A stretch of DNA of 21,195 nucleotides from a virus: positions 1-21,195 of IMG/VR virus record IMGVR_UViG_3300042914_001970; one strand, given 5' to 3'. The notes beneath the pieces were generated by a model. The model had not been told where the DNA came from and ran no database searches. It saw nothing but the letters and a program-made list of their open reading frames with translations. Within the stretch, counting starts at the first letter, position 1. Every line of letters starts with the position of its first letter. Positions 1 to 8,303 of the stretch are shown here, piece after piece. A program made the translations under genes and the position numbers.

Positions 1-97
1 CACATATGGTGTCGGTCACATACTCACTTCTTCCGCTTTCGGTTGCAAAATTGTACCACGTTACGAAGCTATTACTTATATTAGTTATAGTAGCCAT
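1..97 (-). CDS. N-terminal fragment of a downstream tail gene (partial)
   Basis: An open frame starts with ATG at 97-95 and runs off the window edge, giving 32 codons without a stop (begins MATITNISNS, includes FATESGRSEY). The ATG overlaps the TAA of the preceding 731-residue tail gene as TAATG, the tight coupling seen through the rest of this operon. By position, after the tape measure and tail-tip genes, it is probably another tail or baseplate protein. Too little of it is present to assign a family. Confidence 0.7.
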   Translation of the reverse strand, partial: MATITNISNSFVTWYNFATESGRSEYVTDTIC

Positions 98-2292
98 TAT
101 CTTCTCAATAGTAATTTAAAGGATGCTAACCCGGTATTCGGTTCGTGGCTCAATGTTACAATGTTGCCAAGGTATAAATCATTCCCACAACGGAAGCGGA
201 TAGCACCGTATACGTTTGTTTTTATCGCTTCAAACTGCACCATTGTTAGCGGTGCATCAAATGTCGCATATATTGTTTTCCAAATGGGTGTAGGTGCAAC
301 AACATCGGTGCTGATGATATTCTGTTGCTCCGACACAACACCTGTTTCAATGAAGCATTGGTCTGCAAATCGTGACTCGGCCAAGTAGTTTCCTGTGCCA
401 CTTGTGAACTTCAATGTTTCGTTTGTGATTGTCGGTTGTGCGCCTGCTAATGTCTTGAACCAGCGCATTAGATTACGCACAGGTGTCAATCTTAAATTCA
501 TTCGTGTCGATGGCGAGTACATATTTGCCGTATCCGATGCGCCTCTGTACGCATACAAACTGCCCTCATCGACAAAGGTATTTATTAAGAATATGTCATC
601 ATCATACCGCCAATCACTCGTACCTGTGTTCGCTTGGTTTTTTCTGCGTGTAACTTCAATCGTATAACCTGCCGTGATGATGTCACTCATCAAGTCAAGT
701 TCCGATGGGTTGCTATTGATGTTTCTGCGATACTGCCTCTCGGTATTCATTTCATCAAGGCCGTTGTATTCTTCGGCTTCCCACTTGTTATATCCGATTG
801 TTATAGTGCCATAAACTAAATCTTTTGCCGTTGTAAATGTGGCTTTGTTTAATAGTCCAACATCAACAATGATGGTGCTTTGGTAAAAATCTTCAATGTT
901 TGCAATCGATAACTCTGTGTCGTTATTGTTGAAACCCCAACCGATGTTAAATATCTTACGGCATTGGTCAAACATAAACTCGTAGTTAGTAAACAACTGC
1001 GGAACACTCGGCTCGGTTACGTTGCGGAGCATTGACCCCTTTGTTACTGAATAACGCTCCAAGCAGTCACGCAAATTTGGCTCAACTTCAAGTGTCGGGC
1101 AATCGGTAGGTAGGTATGCAGTCGGCAACCATTCAAGTAGGTTTGGAAGATAAACGGAGTCGGTTACGGATGTTGGGTTGGTGCTATTCGCTTCCATATT
1201 GAAGTAGTTTACACCGCCTGCATCGTAATCAACACTTATATCAACCGTATCAATTCCACCTGTTGATGTTTGTTTAACAATATCTAAATTGAAAAAAAAA
1301 CTTAATTGGTCAAATGCTATTTGTGGATTATTACAAGTGCCTGTAAAAGACACATCAAAATTAATAACTAACGGAGTGAATGCTACTAAAGCCGTGCTTG
1401 CTATTAATGTGCTTCCTAATACTTGAGAATTTTGAATAAACCCTGCGTGTTCTGCAAAAATGTACACATCAATAGGGCCTTGATAGCTTGCCGTAATAGT
1501 CATTGTTCCTTTGCACCTCCATTCAATATCAATTGTTGTAACAATATTTTCGGAAACAGTAGCATTGTAAATTGACAAGTTAGTGTAAGCAGGCCAAACA
1601 TCAGCTATTTTTGGAAAAATTAAAACATCTTGTCGAGCAAAATCAACATAAACAAGTGATGGTGAAACATTGGTCACATTAAAATCACCAAACTCCATAA
1701 TCGGATTGTTTGGCAAATAAACAGGAAAATAATAAAATCTACCCCCAGTCAAAGTGATAGCATCATCGTGATGCCCACTCCAATTTGCACCATCATCATT
1801 ATTTGCCTTGTTTTGTAACAATATATCTTGCCCCTCAATATTTAATGGGTTATACCCCATCGGTGCAATCGTTTCGCCATCGAAGTTTTCCGTTGACAAT
1901 ACGTTGACATCTTGCCCCATACGTGACAAGAATATATCTGCGCATCGCGTGGTCGTTACTGAACACTTGATAAAGCAGTAATCAAGGCATTGCCGTTCAA
2001 GTGTGTTGAAGTCAAACTTGCCTTGGAAGTATGTTGTGTAGCCATCACCATCAGCGCACTCGTATTCAATGAGCAGTTGATAGTTTCCGTTGGCTCCCTG
2101 TGCGTTGTACTCTGCCAACAATAAGTCGAATGCCGTATCAACCCACTCAAAGTCCGATGTGTTGATGTTGCTAAATATGCCGTGGTGTGACATATTGCGA
2201 GTGAATGAACACGAAATGCCATCCCACCCCACAGGTTCTTCAACAATGGTTGAAATGTTGTTGCTATCGATTAACCTAAATTGCCAAATCAT
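97..2292 (-). CDS. Large tail-tip / minor tail protein
   Basis: A 731-residue protein starts at an ATG that overlaps the tape-measure stop as ATGA. It sits directly after the tape measure gene, where siphoviruses place distal-tail and tail-tip proteins. The sequence is rich in beta-strand-like stretches, Asn, Thr and aromatics, with no signal peptide or TM helix. The first 120 residues include several cysteines (for example YECADGDGY and LDYCFIKCSV) and look like a distal-tail-type N-terminal domain. Residues about 148-348 are encoded by clearly more AT-rich DNA than the flanks and look like an inserted beta-sandwich, possibly receptor or glycan binding. The last third (VDEGSLYAYRGAS, SESRFADQCF-like region) resembles structural tail protein. 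I do not recognise a named family; the tail role is inferred from position. Confidence 0.7.
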   Translation of the reverse strand: MIWQFRLIDSNNISTIVEEPVGWDGISCSFTRNMSHHGIFSNINTSDFEWVDTAFDLLLAEYNAQGANGNYQLLIEYECADGDGYTTYFQGKFDFNTLERQCLDYCFIKCSVTTTRCADIFLSRMGQDVNVLSTENFDGETIAPMGYNPLNIEGQDILLQNKANNDDGANWSGHHDDAITLTGGRFYYFPVYLPNNPIMEFGDFNVTNVSPSLVYVDFARQDVLIFPKIADVWPAYTNLSIYNATVSENIVTTIDIEWRCKGTMTITASYQGPIDVYIFAEHAGFIQNSQVLGSTLIASTALVAFTPLVINFDVSFTGTCNNPQIAFDQLSFFFNLDIVKQTSTGGIDTVDISVDYDAGGVNYFNMEANSTNPTSVTDSVYLPNLLEWLPTAYLPTDCPTLEVEPNLRDCLERYSVTKGSMLRNVTEPSVPQLFTNYEFMFDQCRKIFNIGWGFNNNDTELSIANIEDFYQSTIIVDVGLLNKATFTTAKDLVYGTITIGYNKWEAEEYNGLDEMNTERQYRRNINSNPSELDLMSDIITAGYTIEVTRRKNQANTGTSDWRYDDDIFLINTFVDEGSLYAYRGASDTANMYSPSTRMNLRLTPVRNLMRWFKTLAGAQPTITNETLKFTSGTGNYLAESRFADQCFIETGVVSEQQNIISTDVVAPTPIWKTIYATFDAPLTMVQFEAIKTNVYGAIRFRCGNDLYLGNIVTLSHEPNTGLASFKLLLRR

Positions 2293-4481
2293 ACTTTTAT
2301 ACGCATTTTAGTGTTGCGAAATTCGGTTCGGCTGTGCATCTTCTCAACGTACTTGTTAAAGCCATTTTCATCAATGCTGATGTTCACATTTGACTTGTTG
2401 CGCTCCAACACCTTTCCGAGTTTATCGTAGTCAAGTGATTTTTTGCTACTACCTTGTGCTGATTGATACTGCGCTGCGAGTTCAAACGTGCCGTTAGCAA
2501 GTGCCGTTAGTATGTTGTTGGCAAATGTCGGCTCAACTTCTCTGTTGTGTATGGCCGACAATGCCGGGAAGTAATCACTATTGACCGCAGCAGGTACAAC
2601 ACGTTCACCGTGCGATAAGTAAGCAAGGTTGTTGTCGCTTCGGCCTGTACCTGCGCCAACTAAAAACTCTGTACCATCTGCAAACTTTGGCGGCTTGGTG
2701 TTGGCAATAATTGCGATTTGCGCCGCACCTGCGATGCCTGCTGCAATAGATGCGGGGATTGCTTGCGGTGGCCCTATTGTCCATGCTCTACTTACCGCTA
2801 ATGCCGTGTTGATGATGGCTTGTGCTAAATCCGCTTGCTTTTGTTGCTCCCACGCTTGCCTTTTAAGTTTAGCTTCTTCCTGTGCGTATCTCTTTTCAAT
2901 CTGCGCACGTTGCGCTTCGGTTAAGTTTTTATTTGCAAGTTCGTTCTCACGTAATCGGTTAAGTTGTTCAATCTCGGCATCAAATGTGGCTTGGCGGTTT
3001 TGTTGATTGATAGTGAAGATAGTATCAGTAACTACACGTGCTTGGTCGATAGTGAATTGCGCTATCTCTTTCATCGTTTGCTTTTCCTTTTCACGTGCTG
3101 CTTGCTTATCTGCTAACATTTTGAAAAACGCATCAATCTCGGCTTTATTTGCGCTGAATTGTGATGTGAGTTGCGTTTGTAAGTTTAATTCAAAGTCGCT
3201 TTGGTCTTTTTTGCGAGCATTAATTTTATCAGTAACCTCTGCATTGTCCATATCGATTGATGCTTGTTTCATTTCTGCCATCAACCTTTCACGGTCTTCG
3301 CGATATTTTTTTAACTGCTCTAAAAGTCTTTTGTAATTTTCTTGTTGTATTTTTTCTTTCTCTTTTGCAGCGTTTTCAGCATCTTGTTTTTCTTTGTCAT
3401 CGTACTTATTATTGATATCATCAATAGCTTGCCTATTTTGATAAGCCAACTCCATTACCATTTTATTTAGCAAATCCTCATCCATATTTTTTTTGGAGAG
3501 TTCATCAAGCATTTTTTGATTATGTATTCTTTGCAATGCTAATTCTTGCGCACGACCACTCAATGTTCTTTTTACTCGTGCCTCATCAAGTTGTTCCAAA
3601 ATGTCTTCATCGTTTTTATGCCTTTCAAGGAACTCCTCGTGCTTTTTCTTTGCATTTTCCGATGCATCATCCATCGTTGACATCAACGCAACTAAACCGA
3701 TACCAAGCGCAGCAAGTCCACCTGTTGCAAGTACCATTGATTGCGATATTGAAACACCTAACGCTGTTGATGTAGCAGCAGCCACACGTTGAGCAGTTGC
3801 TAACGCATAGGTCTTAACTTCCATTAATCCTGTCATCAATGCGCTTTCTTTTTGTAGCAAGTTTGTGAGTTCTTGCGTACCTTGCAGCAATGCCATTGAT
3901 GCTTGCACTTTTAGCATTGCCTTTTCTAAATCTTTATTTTCCGAACCAAGTAACGCTTGCGCACCTGCTACCATTGTCATACCTGCCGCCAATGCTTTTG
4001 CTCCCTCACTTACTCGATTGAGTACGTTTTCAAATCTGCTCCCGGCAAATGCTTTAACTTGTCGACCTGCATCTTCAATCGCATCGGCCAACTCACCTGC
4101 TCGCCTTGAAGCCGCTTGCATTTCCTTTTCGCCAAGTGTACCGCTTGCAATCTGTGCCTTTAACTCACGCAATTCGGCTTTCATTGATTTAAAACCTTTT
4201 GCACTATTAACGGTTTCGCCTGTTACCTCTTTCAATCCATCAGCAAGTGTGTTCATCACACCACCTTGTATTTCTGCGGATAAGTTGCCCACCTCATTCG
4301 ACAACTTGCCAAACTCGGTAGCGGACTTGTTCACGTTTTGTATGAACTCTTTTTGCTCTTGATTGATTGCATTAAATTTGGCCGCATCTTCATCGGTTAT
4401 TTTGCCGAGTAGTTGCAACTGCTTTATAGCAGGTTCAAGACCCGATGTGTCGGCTACAAACTTTATAATTATATTTTCCAC
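2289..4481 (-). CDS. Tape measure protein
   Basis: This 730-residue protein fixes tail length and is threaded through the tail tube. The features are typical: a long Ala/Gln/Lys/Glu-rich helical body, a hydrophobic segment at about residues 243-269, and extended coiled coil at about 275-530. The C-terminal part, with AIINTALAVSRAW, an Ala/Gly-rich stretch and KPPKFADGTEFLVG, is a pattern I associate with Bacteroidota phage tape measures. The start codon is GTG (4481-4479). It overlaps the TAG of the frameshifted chaperone frame as TAGTG, so translation is probably coupled to the long chaperone form. At about 0.15 nm per residue, 730 residues would suggest a tail near 110 nm, which is an inference only. 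Confidence 0.9.
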   Translation of the reverse strand: MENIIIKFVADTSGLEPAIKQLQLLGKITDEDAAKFNAINQEQKEFIQNVNKSATEFGKLSNEVGNLSAEIQGGVMNTLADGLKEVTGETVNSAKGFKSMKAELRELKAQIASGTLGEKEMQAASRRAGELADAIEDAGRQVKAFAGSRFENVLNRVSEGAKALAAGMTMVAGAQALLGSENKDLEKAMLKVQASMALLQGTQELTNLLQKESALMTGLMEVKTYALATAQRVAAATSTALGVSISQSMVLATGGLAALGIGLVALMSTMDDASENAKKKHEEFLERHKNDEDILEQLDEARVKRTLSGRAQELALQRIHNQKMLDELSKKNMDEDLLNKMVMELAYQNRQAIDDINNKYDDKEKQDAENAAKEKEKIQQENYKRLLEQLKKYREDRERLMAEMKQASIDMDNAEVTDKINARKKDQSDFELNLQTQLTSQFSANKAEIDAFFKMLADKQAAREKEKQTMKEIAQFTIDQARVVTDTIFTINQQNRQATFDAEIEQLNRLRENELANKNLTEAQRAQIEKRYAQEEAKLKRQAWEQQKQADLAQAIINTALAVSRAWTIGPPQAIPASIAAGIAGAAQIAIIANTKPPKFADGTEFLVGAGTGRSDNNLAYLSHGERVVPAAVNSDYFPALSAIHNREVEPTFANNILTALANGTFELAAQYQSAQGSSKKSLDYDKLGKVLERNKSNVNISIDENGFNKYVEKMHSRTEFRNTKMRIKV

Positions 4482-5193
4482 TAACGTTTGTTTTGTTGTG
4501 GTTTAGGTGGTGTCTTCTTCGCTTCGTTTGCAAAGAAAAAGAAATCGTACAAAGATAATAAATTTATCGGATAATTAGCGGGCAAATATTTTAATACGGT
4601 CAACTTCAATCTTTCTCGGCTTGCAATTCCCTCTCTAATGTTTGCAATGAAAGAATATCCTGTTGTATCTTGTCCATCTTTTCCACGATGTTCAAATACA
4701 TCAGGGAAGTGTCGCCTGATTTCTGCAAAAACGGCACTAATTTCTTTATTGGCATTGACAAAAAAAAACTATCCCCGGCATTCTCTTTCCAATTCGCAAT
4801 CTTTTTCTCATTCATCTTGAAGTCGTAGCGTGTCAATGGCTCGTTCTTGTCAACAAATGCAACAGATGCGACCTTGTAAATGATGTCTTTGCTCACGATG
4901 TAGTTGCAACGCTCCTCAAAGCGTGCCTGCAACTTTATAATCTCGTTGAGGTTAATCTTTCGTGGGTCGGACAATAGTTGGTTCATCTTCGCATTGTATG
5001 CCTTTAAGTAGTCGTTTGTGACACCGTTCTGCATTTCTTGGTAGAATGTTAACGCTTCCAAACCACGCTCGTAAGGTAGATTGTTTTTGTCGACAAACTC
5101 AAAGTATTCAACACCATTGCAGGTGAACGCATACTCCAAAGGATAGTCGGCTTTATAGGTTGGCTTCGATTTCTTGAATAGTTTTAACAACAT
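4481..5193 (-). CDS. Tail assembly chaperone, long (GT-like) form by -1 frameshift
   Basis: After a -1 slip at the T9 run (4760-4768) the reading frame stays open for 92 further codons to TAG 4483-4481, predicting a 237-residue protein. The extension begins VNANKEISAVF and contains RRHFPDVFEHRG, LKLTVLKYLPANYPINLL and YDFFFFANEAKK, followed by a Pro/Lys/Gln tail. It reads as real protein throughout and fills the otherwise unexplained 124-nt gap before the tape measure gene. Its stop overlaps the tape measure GTG. In lambda and many siphoviruses the same layout gives gpG and gpGT, where the T-like extension recruits major tail protein. Here both the slip and the homology are inferred. A natural or sequencing 1-bp change in the homopolymer is the main alternative. 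Confidence 0.72.
4606..5193 (-). CDS. Tail assembly chaperone, short (G-like) form
   Basis: The protein has 195 residues, is mostly helical and has no TM segment. It lies immediately upstream of the tape measure, the standard place for siphovirus tail assembly chaperones, which bind tape measure and recruit tail-tube subunits. Codons 142-145 (Ser-Phe-Phe-Leu) are encoded on a run of nine T, a classic slippery sequence. If no shift occurs, translation ends at TGA 4608-4606 after a charged helical tail (ERELQAEKD). Its start overlaps the preceding 63-residue gene by 41 nt; a later start is possible but would remove conserved-looking N-terminal sequence. The family was not identified by sequence, and the assignment relies on gene order plus the frameshift arrangement. 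Confidence 0.7.
   Translation of the reverse strand: MLLKLFKKSKPTYKADYPLEYAFTCNGVEYFEFVDKNNLPYERGLEALTFYQEMQNGVTNDYLKAYNAKMNQLLSDPRKINLNEIIKLQARFEERCNYIVSKDIIYKVASVAFVDKNEPLTRYDFKMNEKKIANWKENAGDSFFLSMPIKKLVPFLQKSGDTSLMYLNIVEKMDKIQQDILSLQTLERELQAEKD
4759..4768 (-). promoter_or_regulatory. Programmed -1 ribosomal frameshift (slippery) site
   Basis: On the minus strand the codons AGT TTT TTT TTG contain T TTT TTG and T TTT TTT heptamers, matching the X XXY YYZ rule for -1 slippage. A purine-rich GGGGATAG lies just 5' of it and could act as a stimulator. Downstream, only the -1 frame continues up to the tape measure start. Confidence 0.68.
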
Positions 5194-5344
5194 TGTTTAC
5201 GGTTATTTTTTTTGTTCGTGTATAGTAAATTAATATGTCGCTGCCCTTGATGTAGGTGCGCTTCTTTTCTGCGCCACCACATCCGCAACTCTCACGCTTG
5301 AATTGCCAACCTGCTTCGGTAATTATTCGCTCGTGTGTTCCCAT
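5153..5344 (-). CDS. Small basic protein with CGCGG motif
   Basis: A 63-residue hypothetical protein starting MGTHERIITEAG. It carries a Cys-Gly-Cys-Gly-Gly cluster at residues 20-24 (RESCGCGGAEKK) that could bind a metal, then a beta-like stretch (GSDILIYYTRTKKITVN) and a short helix. It overlaps the upstream membrane-protein gene by 22 nt and the downstream chaperone gene by 41 nt, as expected inside a tightly packed late operon. Its place between packaging and tail genes suggests a morphogenesis or head-tail accessory role, but no family is recognised. Confidence 0.6.
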   Translation of the reverse strand: MGTHERIITEAGWQFKRESCGCGGAEKKRTYIKGSDILIYYTRTKKITVNNVVKTIQEIEANL

Positions 5345-5610
5345 GTCAAGTAAAATATCGCAGATAGCAAGCCGTTAAGACCGCACAACGCAAGTAAATA
5401 AAGAATAACATTGAAGTCGGGTGCAAAGTAAAGCCAACCCAATACACCCCACACCGATGACATACACGGTGGGCAGTCGTATAGTGGTTTGCGTATGTAC
5501 TCATTCCAATCATCGTTAACGAATGGTTGTAGGAGCATACCGTGTCGAGTAAGCACGTGAATGCCCATAATAATTAAGCTATTCAGCGCAAGTGCAGGGA
5601 ATACTAACAT
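5323..5610 (-). CDS. Small membrane protein with CPPC motif
   Basis: I chose the ATG at 5610 (MLVFPALALNSLII), giving 95 residues. The frame extends upstream to 5721, but that part is low-complexity Ser/Thr/Pro and overlaps the previous gene almost completely, so it is probably a shadow. Another ATG at 5568 (MGIHVLTRHG) falls just after the previous stop. The protein has a hydrophobic N-terminal helix, a YDCPPCMSSVWG segment whose CxxC-type pair could be redox-active or metal binding, and two more hydrophobic stretches (VWGVLGWLYFAP and VILYLLALCGLNGLLSAIF). It looks like an integral membrane protein with two or three helices. The function is unknown; it sits within the structural operon. Confidence 0.6.
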   Translation of the reverse strand: MLVFPALALNSLIIMGIHVLTRHGMLLQPFVNDDWNEYIRKPLYDCPPCMSSVWGVLGWLYFAPDFNVILYLLALCGLNGLLSAIFYLTWEHTSE

Positions 5611-5938
5611 AGTCGGTTTCGGTTTGAATATTTGTGAAGTTGATGTTGATGCCGTTGTAGGTAGCATCGCAATGAGTGAACTCAAACGGTGCGCAGTTGG
5701 TTGCATCGTTGTAGAACTCAAACACTACCTCGCCTGTGCCTACGTGCCAATGGTTCTCATTGCTGATGGTAAACTCATTAGTGTACCCATTGAATATTAT
5801 CGGTTGTTGCACAGATGCGCCCGATTGAAAAGTGAACTTAACGTGCCAATCATCTGCCGAGGTTATGCCCGGTATTGAGAAGTTGAGGTCGCTTACGCAA
5901 CCGCTTACTGACTGCGTGTAATGTGTTGAGCAAATCAT
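5579..5938 (-). CDS. Hypothetical beta-rich protein
   Basis: A 119-residue protein (begins MICSTHYTQSVSGCVSDL) whose ATG overlaps the methyltransferase stop as ATGA. The alternation of hydrophobic and polar residues (VKFTFQSG, QPIIFNGYTNEFTI, GEVVFEFYND) and the six cysteines suggest a small beta-sandwich rather than an enzyme. No catalytic motif, TM helix or signal sequence is seen. Position between terminase and tail genes suggests a virion or head-tail component, but this is inference. Confidence 0.65.
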   Translation of the reverse strand: MICSTHYTQSVSGCVSDLNFSIPGITSADDWHVKFTFQSGASVQQPIIFNGYTNEFTISNENHWHVGTGEVVFEFYNDATNCAPFEFTHCDATYNGININFTNIQTETDYVSIPCTCAE

Positions 5939-6462
5939 TTTTTGATGCCATAAAAATACAAATCTTGTGGGAACGTTGTGCGTGCCTTGAACTTGTATTG
6001 AGTAAATATCTTATCAATGTCAACCTCTGCACGTATGTCGGCTTCGGTTAGGTTCTTGTAATAATCGGTTGTAAATGGACTATCTTTGGGTGATGTGCGC
6101 TTCGTGCCGTGTTCTGGTCTCCCCTCGGTGGCGCACGTGAATATAAACAAACCGCCTTTCTTTAATAGCTTGTTGCAAATGTTTCTCAACGTATCACCAT
6201 AGTGGCTATCGTGTTCAAAGCACTCAGTTGAAATCACAACATCGAACTTGGTCTTGGTCTTATACTCGTGACCGCTGCACACCTCATCAACGTTTGCACC
6301 TTTCCCTATGTCGATGCCTGTGTAGTCGCATTGCTCAAATAAGTAACGATTGTTGCCGTTGATATCTAAACTCCCGACATCCAACACGGTAACACCGTGG
6401 AAGTATTCGGGATGCGCGACCTTAACCAACTCGCACCATTCTATTTGTTCAGCGTGTGCCAT
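5935..6462 (-). CDS. Class I SAM-dependent methyltransferase
   Basis: A 175-residue Rossmann-fold methyltransferase. Motif I is VLDVGSLDINGNNRY (residues 27-40), a second strand YTGIDIG (48-53) would hold the acidic residue contacting the SAM ribose, and FDVVISTECFEHD (73-85) is motif IV-like. The following strand is LKKGGLFIFTCATEG (100-114). Nothing in it resembles a DNA-methyltransferase DPPY or PCQ motif, so a small molecule, glycan or protein substrate is more likely. It overlaps the glycosyltransferase gene by 22 nt, which hints that the two act on the same product, such as methylating a sugar. It is unusual among late structural genes and reads as a moron-like insertion. Confidence 0.82.
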   Translation of the reverse strand: MAHAEQIEWCELVKVAHPEYFHGVTVLDVGSLDINGNNRYLFEQCDYTGIDIGKGANVDEVCSGHEYKTKTKFDVVISTECFEHDSHYGDTLRNICNKLLKKGGLFIFTCATEGRPEHGTKRTSPKDSPFTTDYYKNLTEADIRAEVDIDKIFTQYKFKARTTFPQDLYFYGIKK

Positions 6463-7037
6463 ATTTTGCTATCTTGTTCCGCAATGGCTATGAACTCTGC
6501 CTCGCGTGATGTTGTACTCATTTCGGTGTTTACTCTTATGCCGTTGATGTTGTAGCGGTTCGGTAGTTTCTTGAACAACCAATCATCACCGTAAGATACC
6601 CTTAACTCATTCGGGATTGGTGGGTAGTCCTCATTGCGCATAAGCATCAAACATCCCCATCCGTGACTGCGTGAGTGCGTGTGTGAAACCGATGGGTAGT
6701 CCAACTCAATTTCTGTTTCATAACAAGCCGACCCGATGCCGAAAATGTCACCGTAATCGGGTTCTAATTCAAACATCTTGCTGGCATTGAAATTGATATC
6801 ATCGTTGCAAAGCGCGATAAATGGATAGGTAGCAGCGTATACTCCCATATTCCAACTCGGATTGACATAATTGTTTTTGCCATTTGAAATGATTTTAACT
6901 TTACCGCCCTCGGCTATTTGACCGTTGTTATTGTCAATGATGATGACTTCGCCAACACGACTGCATTGAACGAGGTCGCTAATCAATCGCAGCGTTCGTG
7001 TGCTGCGCCATAGTGTCGGAATGATTACGGAATACAT
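6441..7037 (-). CDS. GT2-like glycosyltransferase
   Basis: A 198-residue protein with the GT-A fold pattern of family 2 glycosyltransferases: N-terminal YSVIIPTLWRSTRTLRLI, strand GEVIIIDNNNG (residues 29-39), NPSWNMGVYAA (59-69), and an acidic metal/nucleotide-sugar motif in ALCNDDINF (75-83). A later GWGCLMLMRNED (126-137) and YGDDWLF (149-155) fit the acceptor/base region. No TM segment is present, so it is cytosolic. It follows the terminase gene by 24 nt and overlaps the methyltransferase gene. It may modify virion proteins, phage DNA bases or a host glycan. The substrate cannot be told from sequence. Confidence 0.78.
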   Translation of the reverse strand: MYSVIIPTLWRSTRTLRLISDLVQCSRVGEVIIIDNNNGQIAEGGKVKIISNGKNNYVNPSWNMGVYAATYPFIALCNDDINFNASKMFELEPDYGDIFGIGSACYETEIELDYPSVSHTHSRSHGWGCLMLMRNEDYPPIPNELRVSYGDDWLFKKLPNRYNINGIRVNTEMSTTSREAEFIAIAEQDSKIWHTLNK

Positions 7038-7042
7038 CTTTG

Positions 7043-7050
7043 CAAATGTA
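7043..7050 (-). promoter_or_regulatory. Possible Bacteroidota-type -7 box
   Basis: The minus strand reads TACATTTG, matching TAnnTTTG, with its G only 6 nt before the ATG of the glycosyltransferase gene. No convincing -33 TTTG is present, so it may be weak or fortuitous. If active, the transcript would be leaderless. Confidence 0.35.
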
Positions 7051-7061
7051 GTAAAATTTGT

Positions 7062-8303
7062 TTACGTTGTAATAAAATTATTCAAAAATACATTACAGGC
7101 ATATCGAAACGTGTCGAGCGCATCGGCTTGTTGCGCAGGGTCGTTACGGTCTTGCTTTTTCAATGTACCATCAGCCAACACCGAAACGTTTTCTAAATCG
7201 AATTGAAGTGCTTTGGTCTTGTGTTTGTGAAGTCGCACATTGCCACGGCTCAATAACGAGTTTACAAGCACTCTATTCTCGGCTATCTTTGGGTTGATAG
7301 TCGGCACTTGAAATTGTCGCATATTCAAGTTAAGTTGTGTTGCAATAATCTTGTAGTAGTTAAGGTTATCCGCTACCATTGCGCTACCCGACTTCCCCGA
7401 AGCATCACCTGTAACGATGTATAATCGGTTGCCGTACACGGTCTTGATATAGTCGCACATTTGGTAAATGTCCGAGTTGGGTATCTTGATGGTTTCGTAC
7501 ACATCAATCGAGTTGAACCTATCCGTTTGAACCACGGAGCAGGTCATTGGGTTGCGGTTGAAGTCGAATGATAGTATTGTTTCGCGCGCTGGGTTGAGGT
7601 CGAACTCTGCCAAGTGCTTACTCGGCTCGTAAGCGTATGCCCACAACATTGAACCAATGCTCACATCCTCGGCCATGTACTCGCACAGGAAAAACAATGG
7701 GTCGGTTGTTAACTTTGCGCTTTCAATCTCATCGGGGTCTATAAATGGGTTGTCATAGGTGCTGAACTTCCACGACTGCCACTCGTGTATGAACTTGTCC
7801 TCGGTTGCTCTTTGGTGCAACTCTTTGAAATAGGTCTTGCCAAACTGCGGTGTCGAAAGAAACCACGCATCACCCTTGAAATCGGTTAGCGTTGCCCTTA
7901 TCGTTCCGTTCCAAGCGGTCTGTAAATGGCTCGCTTTCTCGCATTCATCAATCACAACACGCTTATACTTACGGCCTCTTCCGCTATCGGGGTCATCCAT
8001 TGACCACATATCAATAACACCATCGGTTATTAATCGGATTTGTTTCAACTGCTCGGACTTGGACTTGATGACATCGTGTACAATGTGCTTAATTATATTC
8101 CAAAACTCTTCTAAATCTTTGTAGGTCGGTGCATAGTACGCTACCGGGAAGCCATCCAATGCAGGTTCAATAATTAACTCCTCTGCCAACGATGTCTTGC
8201 CGAACCTACGACCGCACTTTAAAACGTTGAAACGCTTGGCAGTATCAATAATGTGCTGCTGATTTGCGTGTCGTTTGCGTAACTTGATTTGGATTTCACT
8301 CAC
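7062..8303 (-). CDS. terL: Large terminase subunit (ATPase/nuclease)
   Basis: This 413-residue protein drives DNA packaging. The ATPase half shows Walker A CGRRFGKTS (residues 30-38), Walker B VVIDE (116-120) and a coupling motif STP (150-152). The RNase H-like nuclease half shows LSFDFNRNP (about 244-251, Asp247), VTGDASGKSG (298-306, Asp300) and ADALDTFRY (393-401, Asp395 or Asp397). Length is normal for a compact TerL. It overlaps the small-terminase-like gene by 8 nt. The nuclease acidic residues appear intact, so it should cut its own concatemers. Confidence 0.95.
   Translation of the reverse strand: MSEIQIKLRKRHANQQHIIDTAKRFNVLKCGRRFGKTSLAEELIIEPALDGFPVAYYAPTYKDLEEFWNIIKHIVHDVIKSKSEQLKQIRLITDGVIDMWSMDDPDSGRGRKYKRVVIDECEKASHLQTAWNGTIRATLTDFKGDAWFLSTPQFGKTYFKELHQRATEDKFIHEWQSWKFSTYDNPFIDPDEIESAKLTTDPLFFLCEYMAEDVSIGSMLWAYAYEPSKHLAEFDLNPARETILSFDFNRNPMTCSVVQTDRFNSIDVYETIKIPNSDIYQMCDYIKTVYGNRLYIVTGDASGKSGSAMVADNLNYYKIIATQLNLNMRQFQVPTINPKIAENRVLVNSLLSRGNVRLHKHKTKALQFDLENVSVLADGTLKKQDRNDPAQQADALDTFRYACNVFLNNFITT

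Noticed and set aside
1291-1299. Second T9 slippery run in the tail-tip gene
   Set aside because: The -1 frame closes within about nine codons, so no productive frameshift extension exists.
3865-4362. A 165-codon plus-strand frame opposite the tape measure
   Set aside because: Low-complexity Ser/Ala/Cys-rich antisense of a helical gene; no start context.
4550-4557. TATCTTTG promoter-like box within the chaperone extension
   Set aside because: The nearest TTTG is about 25 nt away and the sequence is explained by coding in the -1 frame.
5611-5721. Extended N-terminus of the CPPC membrane protein
   Set aside because: Ser/Thr/Pro low complexity and full overlap with the upstream gene; ATG at 5610 gives a normal membrane N-terminus.
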